Counted from the first letter of the stretch, positions 54,416-63,824 are shown. The stretch: DNA of 64,000 bases from an uncultured Alteromonadaceae bacterium (GCA_947501935.1 CANMXU010000021.1:25325-89324), one strand, 5' to 3'. Notes: a model not told the origin generated them from the letters alone. Numbers and translations are program-made.

Positions 54416-54775
54416 TTATGCAGCTAAAGAAGCTTGCGCTTTTTCAACTAAGAATGTGAAAGCTGCTTTATCGTATACTGCAATATCAGCTAGGATCTTA
54501 CGATCGATTTCAATAGCAGCCTTTTTAAGACCATTAATGAAACGGCTGTAAGATAAACCATTTTGACGAGCTGCCGCGTTAATACGAGCAATCCAAAGTT
54601 GACGGAATTGACGCTTACGTTGACGACGGTCACGGTAAGCATATTGACCAGCTTTAGTTACAGCTTGAAAAGCAACGCGATAAACGCGACTACGGGCACC
54701 GTAGTAACCTTTAGCTTGCTTTAAAACTTTCTTGTGACGGGCTCTTGCTACTACACCACGTTTTACTCTTGCCAT
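54416..54775 (-). CDS. rplT: 50S ribosomal protein L20
   Basis: This 119-residue basic protein matches L20 throughout (MARVKRGVVARARHKKVLKQ, GARSRVYRVAFQAV, RDRRQRKRQFRQLWIARINAA). It is needed early in 50S assembly and in E. coli represses its own operon by binding the leader between infC and rpmI. It follows rpmI by 15 bases and ends at a strong terminator. Length and order are standard. Confidence 0.98.
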   Translation of the reverse strand: MARVKRGVVARARHKKVLKQAKGYYGARSRVYRVAFQAVTKAGQYAYRDRRQRKRQFRQLWIARINAAARQNGLSYSRFINGLKKAAIEIDRKILADIAVYDKAAFTFLVEKAQASLAA

Positions 54776-54790
54776 TTTCTTTCTCTCCTA

Positions 54791-54985
54791 TTAACCGTGA
54801 CGTAAAAGTTTTTTAACTGACTTAATGTCAGAAGCCGCAATCATGCTTTTCGCACGAAGGTGACGTTTTACTTTAGTACGGCGCTTAGTCAAGATATGAC
54901 GAAGACCAGCTTGTTTGAACTTGTAGCCATTAGCTGTTTTTTTGAAGCGCTTTGCAGCACCACTATTGGTTTTCATTTTAGGCAT
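54791..54985 (-). CDS. rpmI: 50S ribosomal protein L35
   Basis: This 64-residue basic protein matches L35 (MPKMKTNSGAAKRFKKTANG, KFKQAGLRHILTKR, LRAKSMIAASDIKSVKKLL). It lies between infC and rplT, as in E. coli. The 182-base gap to infC could hold the L20-responsive leader, but I cannot confirm the pseudoknot by eye. Confidence 0.98.
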   Translation of the reverse strand: MPKMKTNSGAAKRFKKTANGYKFKQAGLRHILTKRRTKVKRHLRAKSMIAASDIKSVKKLLRHG

Positions 54986-55167
54986 GTGAATAACTCCGCA
55001 TTGTTATGCCAAATTTACAGTAGCAAAGGCGAAAATCTCATTCACTTAATTTATTAAATAAACTAAGTTCAGGACTTTACTTGCAGGCCTCACTACCAAC
55101 GTTATAAATAATCATGGTGAATTAAGTTAGCTCAAAGAGATAACTTAATTACTTGTTAAACCAAGAA

Positions 55168-55710
55168 TTATCTATTTTTAGGGGCTAGGACCATCACCAT
55201 TTGTCGTCCTTCCGCTCTACGAGGGAAAAACTCAACTACGGTTAATTCTTCTAAATCCGCTTTAACACGTTTTAAAAGATCAAAACCAAGTTCTTGGTGG
55301 GCCATTTCACGGCCACGGAAACGTAATGTTACCTTGACCTTGTCGCCGCCTTCTAAAAAGCGCTTCAGGTTGCGTAGTTTGACCTGATAGTCGCCTTCAT
55401 CTGTACCAGGACGGAATTTAATTTCCTTAACCTGTATTTGTTTCTGCTTCTTACGCTGTTCTTTTTGTTCCTTTGATTTCTCATAAAGGAACTTGCCGTA
55501 GTCCATAACTCGACAAACAGGAGGCTTGGCAGTTGGGCTAATTTCAACAAGGTCTACACCTGCTTCTTCAGCTTTGTCCATTGCTTCATTTAAAGTAACG
55601 ATACCAGCAGCTTCACCATCGAAGCCGATTAAACGTACTTCAGTACCTGTAATTAATTCGTTTAAACGATGAGCTGGCTCTTTCTGCCCGCCTCGTTGAC
55701 CACCTTTAAT
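55168..55710 (-). CDS. infC: translation initiation factor IF-3, probable AUU start
   Basis: IF-3 binds the 30S subunit and checks start-codon choice. I place the start at an ATT codon (55708-55710). GGAGG (55720-55724) is 9 bases upstream of it but only 3 from the in-frame ATG at 55716, and the residues from ATT onward (I/M-KGG...) align with E. coli IF-3, which starts at AUU. The product is then 180 residues, the E. coli length. Motifs are VRLIGFDGEAAGIV, EEAGVDLVEISPTAKPPVCR, MDYGKFLYEKSK and TLRFRGREMAHQELG. Rare start codons in infC allow self-control. It lies downstream of thrS. Confidence 0.9.
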   Translation of the reverse strand: MKGGQRGGQKEPAHRLNELITGTEVRLIGFDGEAAGIVTLNEAMDKAEEAGVDLVEISPTAKPPVCRVMDYGKFLYEKSKEQKEQRKKQKQIQVKEIKFRPGTDEGDYQVKLRNLKRFLEGGDKVKVTLRFRGREMAHQELGFDLLKRVKADLEELTVVEFFPRRAEGRQMVMVLAPKNR

Positions 55711-55820
55711 AGCCATGTTCCTCCAAAGAACTTTGTCCCAGCATACTAACTTTAATTGTTAAGTCGCTTAGCCGGATTAAAAAATATTGTATTGCCCGTT
55801 GCTCTACTCAAAATAAGTGG

Positions 55821-57731
55821 TTAACTACGTGAGTTAACTTCTTCACTTAATTTGCTAATAAAGTCTTCAACCGACATTTTTCCTAAATCTTCACCACTTC
55901 GAGTTCGTACTGCAATTTCGCCGGATTCCATTTCTTTATCACCAACAACTAACAAATACGGAACACGCTTCAAAGTGTGCTCGCGGATTTTAAAGCCTAT
56001 CTTCTCATTTCTCAAGTCTAGTTTCGCTCTAAATCCATTTTCTTTTAGTTTTTTAACAACTTTTTCACAATATTGACCCTGTTTGTCGGTAATATTCATC
56101 ACGGTTGCTTGAATTGGCGATAACCAGGTTGGAAATTTGCCGGTATACTCTTCGATAAGAATTCCGATAAAACGCTCAAGTGAGCCCAAAATTGCACGAT
56201 GGATCATCACTGGCGTGTAACGTTCGTTGTCTTCACCAACATAAGTTGCGCCTAAACGCTCTGGCAAAGCAAAATCGAGCTGTACTGTACCACATTGCCA
56301 GTTACGACCTAAACAATCGAGTAAAGTAAATTCAATTTTAGGACCATAAAAAGCACCTTCGCCCGGCAAGTACTCAAATTTTATGCCTAATTCGGTCATG
56401 GCATTGGCCAAACCTTGCTCGGCTTTGTCCCAAACATCATCACTACCAATGCGTTTTTCTGGACGGGTTGACAGCTTCACTAAAATATCTTCAAAACCAA
56501 ACGACTTATATACGTCGTAAACCATTTCAATACATTTGGTTACTTCGTCTTGTACTTGGTCTTCAGTACAGAAAATATGCGCGTCATCTTGGGTAAAGCC
56601 ACGCACACGCATTAAACCGTGTAATGCACCTGATGGTTCATTACGGTGACAACAACCAAATTCAGCCATACGCAGCGGTAAATCGCGGTAAGACTTTAAG
56701 CCTTGGTTAAATATTTGCACATGGCCTGGGCAGTTCATTGGCTTAATCGCATATTCACGTTTTTCAGACGTGGTGGTGAACATGTTTTCTGCGTATTTGT
56801 CCCAGTGACCTGATTTTTCCCAAAGTACACGGTCCATCATTAATGGGCCTTTTACTTCGTCGTAATCATATTCGTGTAATTTTTCACGAATGAACTTTTC
56901 AAGTTCGGTATAAATCGTCCAACCGTCGTTATGCCAAAACACCATGCCTGGCGCTTCTTCTTGCCAGTGGAATAAGTCTAATGTTTTGCCAATTTTACGG
57001 TGATCACGCTTTTCAGCTTCAGCTAAGCGTTGAATATAAGCTTTAAGCTGCTTTTTATCAGCCCATGCTGTGCCGTAAATACGTTGCAGCATTTTATTGT
57101 CTGAATCGCCACGCCAGTAGGCGCCAGCCACTTTCATTAATTTAAAATGATGACAATGGCGCATGCTTGGTACATGTGGGCCACGACACATATCAATGTA
57201 TTCTTGGTGATGATAAAGCGCTGGCGTGTCTGTTTTCTCGATATTTTGCTCAAGAATTTCTAATTTGTAGGTTTCACCACGTTCGGTGAACGCATCAACA
57301 GCGTCTTGCCATGTGCCGGTTTTCTTTTCAACTTGATAACCGGTACGTGCAAGTTCAGTCATACGTTTTTCAAGTGTGACTAAATCATCTTCGGTAATTG
57401 AATGTTCTAAATCAACGTCGTAATAAAAGCCGTTATCAATAGTAGGACCAATCGCCATTTTAGTTTCTGGCCAAATTTGCTTAATAGCGTGACCTAATAA
57501 ATGCGCACAAGAGTGGCGAATAATTTCTAAACCTTCAGCGTCTTTACTGGTAATAAGCTGAAGTGCGGCGTCTTTTTCAATTAACTCACAAGCATCAACT
57601 AATTGTCCGTCAATACGACCAGCGATTGTCGCTTTCGCAAGACCAGGACCAATATCAAGAGCAACATCCATTACCGATACGGCATTGTCGAATGAGCGTT
57701 GTGAACCATCAGGGAGAGTAATTACAGGCAT
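55821..57731 (-). CDS. thrS: threonyl-tRNA synthetase
   Basis: I use the start at 57731 (MPVITLPDGSQRSF) since AAAGGA lies about 6 bases upstream and the family begins here; the ATG at 57758 adds nine atypical residues. The 636-residue class II enzyme has the TGS domain (1-60), the editing domain with the HxxxH and C/H zinc-like motif (HSCAHLLGHA), the catalytic core (MNCPGHVQIF, FGCCHRNEPSGALHGLMRVRGFTQDDAHIF) and the anticodon-binding domain. The thrS-infC-rpmI-rplT order is the enterobacterial one. Confidence 0.97.
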   Translation of the reverse strand: MPVITLPDGSQRSFDNAVSVMDVALDIGPGLAKATIAGRIDGQLVDACELIEKDAALQLITSKDAEGLEIIRHSCAHLLGHAIKQIWPETKMAIGPTIDNGFYYDVDLEHSITEDDLVTLEKRMTELARTGYQVEKKTGTWQDAVDAFTERGETYKLEILEQNIEKTDTPALYHHQEYIDMCRGPHVPSMRHCHHFKLMKVAGAYWRGDSDNKMLQRIYGTAWADKKQLKAYIQRLAEAEKRDHRKIGKTLDLFHWQEEAPGMVFWHNDGWTIYTELEKFIREKLHEYDYDEVKGPLMMDRVLWEKSGHWDKYAENMFTTTSEKREYAIKPMNCPGHVQIFNQGLKSYRDLPLRMAEFGCCHRNEPSGALHGLMRVRGFTQDDAHIFCTEDQVQDEVTKCIEMVYDVYKSFGFEDILVKLSTRPEKRIGSDDVWDKAEQGLANAMTELGIKFEYLPGEGAFYGPKIEFTLLDCLGRNWQCGTVQLDFALPERLGATYVGEDNERYTPVMIHRAILGSLERFIGILIEEYTGKFPTWLSPIQATVMNITDKQGQYCEKVVKKLKENGFRAKLDLRNEKIGFKIREHTLKRVPYLLVVGDKEMESGEIAVRTRSGEDLGKMSVEDFISKLSEEVNSRS

Positions 57732-57929
57732 GATTTTTCCTTTATACAGTGGCGGCACATACCAAGTGACGCTTGCTGGTATTTACGTTTCATCTGAAAG
57801 CTTTCAAGTAAGATAATCAGTTAAATAAAACGCTATTGAATATTTGTCTATGATAAGATTTTAAAACCTTAGCAATTTAGCTCGGGAATATAGGGGAATT
57901 TCGTTCACAATGCAATGCTCAGGGCTATT

Positions 57930-58706
57930 ATGTTAGCGAACTTAAACAGATTTATTTTATTGGTGCTGTTTTTTTCCACAATCCTTTCATCTTTTTTGCT
58001 GTTAGCCAACAATAAAGCGTTGGCTGATGATAAGAAACTTAGCTCTGAAAAACTAGTTGAGCCATGGCAAGTATGGCGAAAAAATAGCACTTTAAAAGTA
58101 AGTTACCAGCCAATAAAAAACAGTGAGCTAATTAAGATAAAAGCCCAAGCGACTTTTACCTCGAGCTTATCAGGCTTTTTAACCTTTATTCAAAACACTA
58201 CAGAAACCGCAAACTGGTTAGCAAAAGCTAAAAGCAGCCAAGTAATTAAGCAGATTAATCAGCAAGAAAGAATATTCATCACTCACTTCGATGCATTTTG
58301 GCCAATAAAAGCACGTTATATGTTGCTACAGTCACGCTATTGGCAAAATGATGACTTATCCGTTGAACTCGCCATTAGTGATGTAGACATTAATACGATA
58401 AGACTTAATGAGTTAGAAGGTAATATAGAAGCTGATGTAAAAGATAATAGTACTGCCGCTAATACTATTAAGGTTGAAGTATATGAAGCGCATTGGCTGC
58501 TCACCCCAATAACGGCCAATAAAATGACCATTGACTATACTTTTGTCGCTGATGCTAAGGGCGAACTACCGATATGGCTAACCAATAAATTTGCCCTACG
58601 CTCAATTTGGCAAACCTTAAAAAATATCGAGCAACAATTACCTTATTCACTTAGCCAACAAGCAAGGCTTGCTGGCATAAAAGAGCTTAACTCTTCAGAG
58701 AATTAA
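57930..58706 (+). CDS. START-domain (StAR-related lipid-transfer-like) secreted protein
   Basis: I choose the ATG at 57930 (AGGG 5 bases upstream) over that at 57915. The 258-residue product has a signal peptide (MLANLNRFILLVLFFSTIL...ALA) and then one START/SRPBCC-type domain: EPWQVWRKNSTLKVSYQPI, ETANWLAKAKSSQVIKQINQ, ITHFDAFWPIKARYML and a C-terminal GELPIWLTNKFALRSIWQTL. Such proteins bind lipids in a hydrophobic pocket, and bacterial roles are poorly known. It is divergent from thrS and converges with the flavoprotein gene, 10 bases between stops. Confidence 0.72.
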   Translation: MLANLNRFILLVLFFSTILSSFLLLANNKALADDKKLSSEKLVEPWQVWRKNSTLKVSYQPIKNSELIKIKAQATFTSSLSGFLTFIQNTTETANWLAKAKSSQVIKQINQQERIFITHFDAFWPIKARYMLLQSRYWQNDDLSVELAISDVDINTIRLNELEGNIEADVKDNSTAANTIKVEVYEAHWLLTPITANKMTIDYTFVADAKGELPIWLTNKFALRSIWQTLKNIEQQLPYSLSQQARLAGIKELNSSEN

Positions 58707-58716
58707 CGGCTTAAGC

Positions 58717-60384
58717 TTATTGCTCGTCACTATCGGCTTTTTCAGCACTATCTTCAATTATCGCTAACGCCATCGCTTCCGCTATTTTAATACCGTCAAT
58801 ACCTGCTGATAAAATACCGCCGGCATAACCTGCGCCTTCACCTGCTGGATATAAACCTGTGGTATTAATACTTTGCATACTAACCTTGTCACGGGTTACT
58901 TGAATAGGAGATGAAGTACGCGTTTCCACTGCCGTTAAGGTGGCGTCAGCCATAGAAAAGCCTTTAATTTTTCGCTCAAACGCAGGCAAAGCTTCACGAA
59001 TAGCCGCTACGGCATAATCAGGTAGGCTTTCACTTAAATCACAATAGTGCACACCCGGTTTGTATGACGGTTCAACACAGCCATGCTCACCACTTTTACG
59101 TTTAGCTAGAAAATCACCAACTAACTGACAAGGTGCATCGTAAGTTTCACCGCCTAATTTAAATGCGGTTTCCTCTAAGCGACGCTGAAATTCAATGCCG
59201 CCTAAAATATCATTTTCATCTTTACAGAAATCTTTTGGTTCAATACCTACCACAATCGCGCTATTGGCATTACGTTCATGACGAGAATATTGGCTCATAC
59301 CATTAGTTACCACGCGCCCTTCTTCCGAAGCTGCAGCAACCACAGTGCCGCCGGGGCACATACAAAAACTATAAACTGAACGGCCATTTTTACAATGATG
59401 TACTAACTTATAATCCGCCGCGCCTAAAATAGGATGGCCGGCATTATCGCCAAAACGAGCGGCGTCAATAACCGATTGCTCGTGTTCAATACGAAAACCC
59501 ACCGAAAATGGCTTTGGTTTAATATAAACCTGTTTTTTATGTAACATTTCAAAAGTATCACGGGCACTATGACCAATAGCTAATGCAAGATAATTGGTAT
59601 CAATAGTTTCACCATTGGCTAAAGTTAAGCCGGTAACTTTTTTATGCTCACCACCACTTCCTTCGACCGGTTCAAGATGAATGTCGTCAACACGTTGTTC
59701 AAAACGCACTTCCCCACCAAGCGCAAAAATTTTCGCGCGCATTTGTTCAACCATGGTCACTAACTTAAAGGTACCAATGTGTGGCTTACTGACATATAAA
59801 ATTTCTTCAGGAGCACCCGCATCAACAAATTCATGCAATACTTTACGACTATAATGTTTAGGGTCTTTCACTTGGCTATATAACTTACCATCAGAAAAGG
59901 TACCGGCTCCGCCTTCACCAAATTGCACATTCGACTCAGTATTTAAAATTTTCTTACGCCAAAAACCAAAGGTGTCTTTAGTACGCTCACGCACTTCTTT
60001 ACCACGCTCTAATACAATAGGGTTAAAGCCCATTTGTGCTAACACTAAGCCCGCAAATAAACCACATGGCCCCATGCCAATAACTACTGGACGCTGCTTT
60101 AAATTTTTTGGTGCTTGGCCAACAAACTTATAGGAAGTATCAGGGCTGGCCTTAATGTGTTGGTTGTCAGCAAAGTTTACCAATAAAGTTTCGTTGATGG
60201 TGGTGTCAACATCTAAGGTATACATTAAAATAATGTTGTTTTTACGGCGGGCATCATAGCCACGCTTGAACACAGAAAAATTTATCAGCTCTTTCGCGCT
60301 AATGTTAAGTGTATCAAGTACCACCTGCTCTAATTCTTCAGGTTGGTGATTCAGATCTAACTTGATATTGGTTAAGCGCAACAT
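58717..60384 (-). CDS. FAD-dependent dehydrogenase of the COG2509 type
   Basis: This 555-residue cytoplasmic flavoprotein has a small N-terminal domain (about 1-90: FSVFKRGYDARRKNNIILMY), then a Rossmann FAD site VIGMGPCGLFAGLVLAQMGF with a following acidic residue (VLERGKEVRERT). Later motifs are NVQFGEGGAGTFSDGKLYSQVKD, LAIGHSARDTFEML, YSFCMCPGGTVVAAASEEG and the second FAD signature LYPAGEGAGYAGGILSAGIDG. The family is widespread; the substrate is unknown. It is divergent from fdxA, with which it may share redox context, though this is only positional. Confidence 0.88.
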   Translation of the reverse strand: MLRLTNIKLDLNHQPEELEQVVLDTLNISAKELINFSVFKRGYDARRKNNIILMYTLDVDTTINETLLVNFADNQHIKASPDTSYKFVGQAPKNLKQRPVVIGMGPCGLFAGLVLAQMGFNPIVLERGKEVRERTKDTFGFWRKKILNTESNVQFGEGGAGTFSDGKLYSQVKDPKHYSRKVLHEFVDAGAPEEILYVSKPHIGTFKLVTMVEQMRAKIFALGGEVRFEQRVDDIHLEPVEGSGGEHKKVTGLTLANGETIDTNYLALAIGHSARDTFEMLHKKQVYIKPKPFSVGFRIEHEQSVIDAARFGDNAGHPILGAADYKLVHHCKNGRSVYSFCMCPGGTVVAAASEEGRVVTNGMSQYSRHERNANSAIVVGIEPKDFCKDENDILGGIEFQRRLEETAFKLGGETYDAPCQLVGDFLAKRKSGEHGCVEPSYKPGVHYCDLSESLPDYAVAAIREALPAFERKIKGFSMADATLTAVETRTSSPIQVTRDKVSMQSINTTGLYPAGEGAGYAGGILSAGIDGIKIAEAMALAIIEDSAEKADSDEQ

Positions 60385-60609
60385 ACATTTTCCACACGAG
60401 CATTATAAAATTGTCGGCATTTTACCTGATAGCTTTGTTATGTTAAATCAACAATTGAATTTGTTTGTTATCAAGGTATCATTCGCAACCAGTTATACTA
60501 AGCGGACCAAGCTTAAACCTGCTTATATTGAAATAAATCAAAATAAGTAAAATAACGAGCAACTAGAATATAAGTTAGCTATTAATAATAAAGAGAATAA
60601 GAGAAGCGC

Positions 60610-60969
60610 ATGACTTTTGTAGTAACCGATAATTGCATTAAATGTAAATACACAGATTGTGTGGTTGTATGCCCAGCTGATGCCTTTTATGAAGGCCCTA
60701 ATTTTTTAGCTATTAGCCCCGACGATTGTATCGATTGTGATTTATGTCCTTCTGAATGCCCTGCCGATGCTATATATCAAGAAGAAAAAGTGCCCGAAGA
60801 TCAAAAAGAGTTTATCGAGCTTAATGCTGAGCTTGCCAAAGTTTGGCCAAGAATAACGGATATGAAAGAACCTCCTAGTGATGCTGATGAATGGGACGGG
60901 GTACCAAATAAAATTCAGCACTTAATTATTGAGCCGGAAATTGACCCAAATATTGAGCCAAAAAAATAA
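60610..60969 (+). CDS. fdxA: 7Fe-type ferredoxin FdxA
   Basis: This 119-residue ferredoxin carries two cluster motifs near the N-terminus: C-x2-C-x4-C-x3-CP (C9, C12, C17, C21) and C-x2-C-x2-C-x3-CP (about C40-C49). The acidic C-terminal extension (WPRITDMKEPPSDADEWDG) is typical of FdxA. It transfers single electrons in the cytoplasm; the partner is not shown by the context. A small CPXCG gene follows 82 bases downstream on the same strand. Confidence 0.93.
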   Translation: MTFVVTDNCIKCKYTDCVVVCPADAFYEGPNFLAISPDDCIDCDLCPSECPADAIYQEEKVPEDQKEFIELNAELAKVWPRITDMKEPPSDADEWDGVPNKIQHLIIEPEIDPNIEPKK

Positions 60970-61051
60970 TTTTAACGCCGAACAATAATGGCTATTTAGC
61001 TAAAGTTGTCCATACTAAAAGGACGTTTTATAATCTTTCAAGTGAACGGTT

Positions 61052-61258
61052 ATGGTCGATAACATCACGGAAAAACGCATTCATTGTCCTCATTGTGGGC
61101 ACCATTTACGGGTAGTCTTAGACTTCTCTGCTGGCGATCAAGATTATTACGATAATTGCCCTTCCTGCTGTAAAGAAATTCATTTGAATATGCACATTGA
61201 TGAATACCAGCAAAAAATTCAGTTAGCCGTTGATAGCGATGACGAACAAGTATTCTAG
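61052..61258 (+). CDS. CPXCG motif-containing cysteine-rich protein
   Basis: This 68-residue protein has a zinc-ribbon-like arrangement: IHCPHCGHHL near the N-terminus and NCPSCCKEIH in the middle, with acidic termini. It matches the small CPXCG family of gammaproteobacteria, of unknown function. It probably belongs to the same transcript as fdxA. No signal peptide is present. Confidence 0.85.
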   Translation: MVDNITEKRIHCPHCGHHLRVVLDFSAGDQDYYDNCPSCCKEIHLNMHIDEYQQKIQLAVDSDDEQVF

Positions 61259-61473
61259 ATGTAAAAAAGGCAAATTTTATAGTAATTTCAGCTTGCTATC
61301 GGATACAAATATTTACTAAAACCACATACCAATTTTGCTCAATTAACCTAAGCTAGCATTGCACTTAATTGTTAAGCCGTTATCATGCAAAGAGTGCATT
61401 ACATAATCTTCTTTGGCCTAAAAACCTAATTTAAAAAACGTAACTTAATAAAGCTATCGCTTGGCAGCCTTTA

Positions 61474-62847
61474 ATGAAATCGACTAATTTTTTCCAAAAC
61501 ACCAAAAGCCTGTTAAAGCTTGCTTACCCAATTCTTATTGCTCAACTGATCCAAAACTTAATGGGTTTTGCCGATACCGTTATGGCAGGTCGTGTTAGTG
61601 CCACCGATATGGCCGCAGTTGCCGTTGCCAGCAGTGTTTGGTTACCGCTTATTTTAACTATTTACGGGTTGATAATGGCGTTAGCAACCATAGTTTCACG
61701 TTTGTCTGGTGCCAAAGAGTACGATGATGTGGTTAAAAACACCTACCAAACCGCCTGGATAGCGCTAACCCTAGGCCTGAGTTTATTAGCTTTATTTTAC
61801 CTATTTGCACCTATGCTCTATCCAATGTTGGGTATTGAACTAGAATTGAAAACCTTAATGTTCGAATACCTAGGTTACATTATTTGGGGTGGCCCAGGTT
61901 TTTGTTTATATATGGTATTGCGAAATTACTCTGAAGGGCTTTCTCATACCAAACCAACCATGATCATCAGCCTTATTGGTTTATTGATTAACATTCCCGC
62001 CAACTACATTTTTATTTACGGTGAGTTCGGCATGCCCGCTCTTGGCGGTGCAGGTTGTGGCTTAGCAACCGCAATTGTTTATTGGGTAATGTTTTTTAGT
62101 ATGGTGATTTATGTTGCGGTATCAAAGCCTTTGCAAAAAGCGCCGATATTCAAACATTTTTATTGGCCGCATTGGCCAACTATCAAGAACATTTTATTGA
62201 TCGGCGTACCTATTTCACTTTCGTTATTGTTTGAAGTGAGCTTATTCTCGGTTATTGCCATAATTCTGGCCCCGTTTGGCGCCGATGTGGTTGCTAGCCA
62301 TCAAATAGCGATTAACTTTACCAGCTTAGTGTTTATGGTGCCATTAAGTATCGCGCTGGCCGTTACCATTAAAGTCGGCTTTGCTTTAGGCGAAAAAGAC
62401 TATCAACAAGCTAAAGCAATTTGCCATAACTCTTTTATCTTAGGTTTTTTAATCGCCATAATAACCGCAACTTGCACCCTAGCCTTTCGTCACCAAATTG
62501 CCTCGATATACACCACAGATGAAAGCGTGATCACCTTTGCTGCCAACTTAATGTTTTTAGCAGCAATGTTCCAATTTTCTGACTTTATTCAGGTTATTTC
62601 AGCAGGTGCACTGCGAGGTTATAAAGATACTAAATCGATTCTATATATTACCTTTGTTTCGTATTGGCTAATTGGCCTAACCTTAGGCTGTGTTTTAGGC
62701 TTAACCGACTGGATAATGCCCGCTATTGGCGCTTATGGATTTTGGATAGGTATAATCATAGGGTTAACCTGCGCAGCAATATTACTCGGTTGGCGCTTAC
62801 ATGTAGTGCAAAAACGCATCGCACTCGTAGGCAGTGTACAAAATTAA
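61474..62847 (+). CDS. norM: MATE family efflux pump, NorM type
   Basis: This 457-residue inner-membrane protein has twelve predicted helices in two six-helix halves. Family features are AYPILIAQLIQNLMGFADTVMAG at the N-terminus, GPGFCLYMVLRNYSEGLSHTKPTM before the midpoint, and SHQIAINFTSLVFMVPLSIALAVTIKVG in the second half. MATE pumps export cationic drugs and dyes using Na+ or H+ gradients; in a marine organism Na+ coupling is likely. It is a single gene between the CPXCG gene and tRNA-Val. Confidence 0.9.
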   Translation: MKSTNFFQNTKSLLKLAYPILIAQLIQNLMGFADTVMAGRVSATDMAAVAVASSVWLPLILTIYGLIMALATIVSRLSGAKEYDDVVKNTYQTAWIALTLGLSLLALFYLFAPMLYPMLGIELELKTLMFEYLGYIIWGGPGFCLYMVLRNYSEGLSHTKPTMIISLIGLLINIPANYIFIYGEFGMPALGGAGCGLATAIVYWVMFFSMVIYVAVSKPLQKAPIFKHFYWPHWPTIKNILLIGVPISLSLLFEVSLFSVIAIILAPFGADVVASHQIAINFTSLVFMVPLSIALAVTIKVGFALGEKDYQQAKAICHNSFILGFLIAIITATCTLAFRHQIASIYTTDESVITFAANLMFLAAMFQFSDFIQVISAGALRGYKDTKSILYITFVSYWLIGLTLGCVLGLTDWIMPAIGAYGFWIGIIIGLTCAAILLGWRLHVVQKRIALVGSVQN

Positions 62848-62969
62848 AGCAACTTGCTTGTGGTTTGAACAATCAAAACAAAATAGAAAAAAATTAGCTA
62901 AAACAGCTTGCAACTACACTACCTGATCGCTAACATAGCGCCCGTTGAAATATTCAACTTTTCAACAAA

Positions 62970-63046
62970 GCTCGCTTAGCTCAGTTGGTTAGAGTACTTG
63001 CATGACATGCAAGGTGTCGCTGGTTCGAGTCCAGCAGCGAGCACCA
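62970..63046 (+). tRNA. tRNA-Val (anticodon GAC)
   Basis: A full cloverleaf is seen: acceptor GCTCGCT/AGCGAGC, D arm with AGCTCAGTTGGTTAGAG, anticodon stem CTTGC/GCAAG with loop ATGACAT (anticodon GAC), T arm with GGTTCGAGTCC, and an encoded ACCA end. The 3' end is a common integrase target, and an integrase relic follows. Confidence 0.97.
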
Positions 63047-63078
63047 AATTAGGGTTTAATAAAACCCCAAAAGAACCC

Positions 63079-63117
63079 GGAAAGCCTTTATTAATAAGCT
63101 TCTCGGGTTTTTTTATG
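63079..63117 (+). terminator. terminator after tRNA-Val
   Basis: AACCCGGAAAGC and GCTTCTCGGGTT pair imperfectly around an AT-rich loop and are followed by seven T residues. Confidence 0.8.
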
Positions 63118-63155
63118 TCCTAAGCTATTTCATGCGATTCTATGAAATCCACGAT

Positions 63156-63213
63156 TTTTAGTAGTACTGTTAGTAGTACCAGTTGAAAATATAACCAAGC
63201 GGTACTACTAAAA
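63156..63213. repeat. nested inverted repeats upstream of the integrase relic
   Basis: TTTTAGTAGTAC (63156-63167) is the reverse complement of GTACTACTAAAA (63202-63213). TAGTAGTACC (63171-63180) is the reverse complement of GGTACTACTA (63201-63210). They may be recombinase arm sites or an operator of the former element. Confidence 0.7.
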
Positions 63214-63452
63214 TGGCTAGAGGCGTTACCCCACTTACTAACAAGCTTTATAAGCTTGCAGACGGTGGTGGCTTAGCCAGTACTACCTTTAACGAACTAG
63301 GCCATGACCAAAACATTATTGAAGCCGCCCTTGCCCATGTAGATAAAAACGAAACTCGCCGCACTTATAAGCGCGGCGAATAGCTTGAACGTAAACGTGT
63401 ATTAATGTGCTAGTGGTCACAACATATTGAAGGTGCAACGGGCAAAGTTAGG
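63213..63452 (+). pseudogene. collapsed tyrosine-recombinase (integrase) relic
   Basis: The frame starts MARGVTPLTN, KLYKLADGGGL, the usual N-terminus of DUF4102-type integrases. It then jumps directly to a C-terminal catalytic segment (ASTTFNELGHDQNIIEAALAHVDKNE with TYKRGE), where the full protein would have about 300 more residues between. Two in-frame stops follow (63381-63383 and 63411-63413), with residual similarity beyond them (LERKRVLM, then WSQHIEGATGKV). It lies 167 bases after tRNA-Val, so it marks an old integration that was mostly lost. It cannot be active. Confidence 0.85.
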
Positions 63453-63506
63453 AACTTAGATAATGTTAAATACTCAAATGCTATCTAAACTATAGAATAG
63501 TATGGG

Positions 63507-63824
63507 CTATTTAGATTCTTCCAAAAAATAGCTATATTCTTCTTTTGTATACTTATTATTTCCCATAATAAACGGATAAACAAATTCTTGTATTTTTTCA
63601 AAAGAAACCAAAACGTTCAACTCTTCAAGTTCTCCATTAGAGTTTACAATTTTTGAGTTAATAGCTGCTGCATCAGAAAATACACAGCTTTTTATAATTG
63701 GGGTTAGTTTCGAAGCCTCTCTATATAAATCAATTGATTCAATATCATCTTCAGGTAAATTTTCCCCATCATCATAGAACGCAATAAAATCATTTATTCT
63801 ACTTTTATTGTTTTCTACTTCCAT
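63507..63824 (-). CDS. hypothetical acidic protein, probably 5'-truncated
   Basis: The 105-residue frame starting at 63824 is acidic and soluble-looking (FIAFYDDGENLPEDDIESIDLY ... MGNNKYTKEEYSYFLEESK), and I do not recognise its family. The same frame stays open upstream to 63962 with protein-like codons (SEWENDWCHILLQRYQSILG and more) but has no ATG, GTG or TTG there, and two TAA codons stand just before it (63963-63968). This looks like a longer gene cut at its 5' end rather than a natural start at 63824. AT content is higher than in the neighbouring core genes, in keeping with accessory DNA beside an integrase relic. Confidence 0.55.
   Translation of the reverse strand: MEVENNKSRINDFIAFYDDGENLPEDDIESIDLYREASKLTPIIKSCVFSDAAAINSKIVNSNGELEELNVLVSFEKIQEFVYPFIMGNNKYTKEEYSYFLEESK

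Noticed and set aside
57732..57758. Upstream ATG for thrS
   Set aside because: The extra nine residues are atypical; the family starts at MPVITLPDG, which has its own ribosome-binding site.
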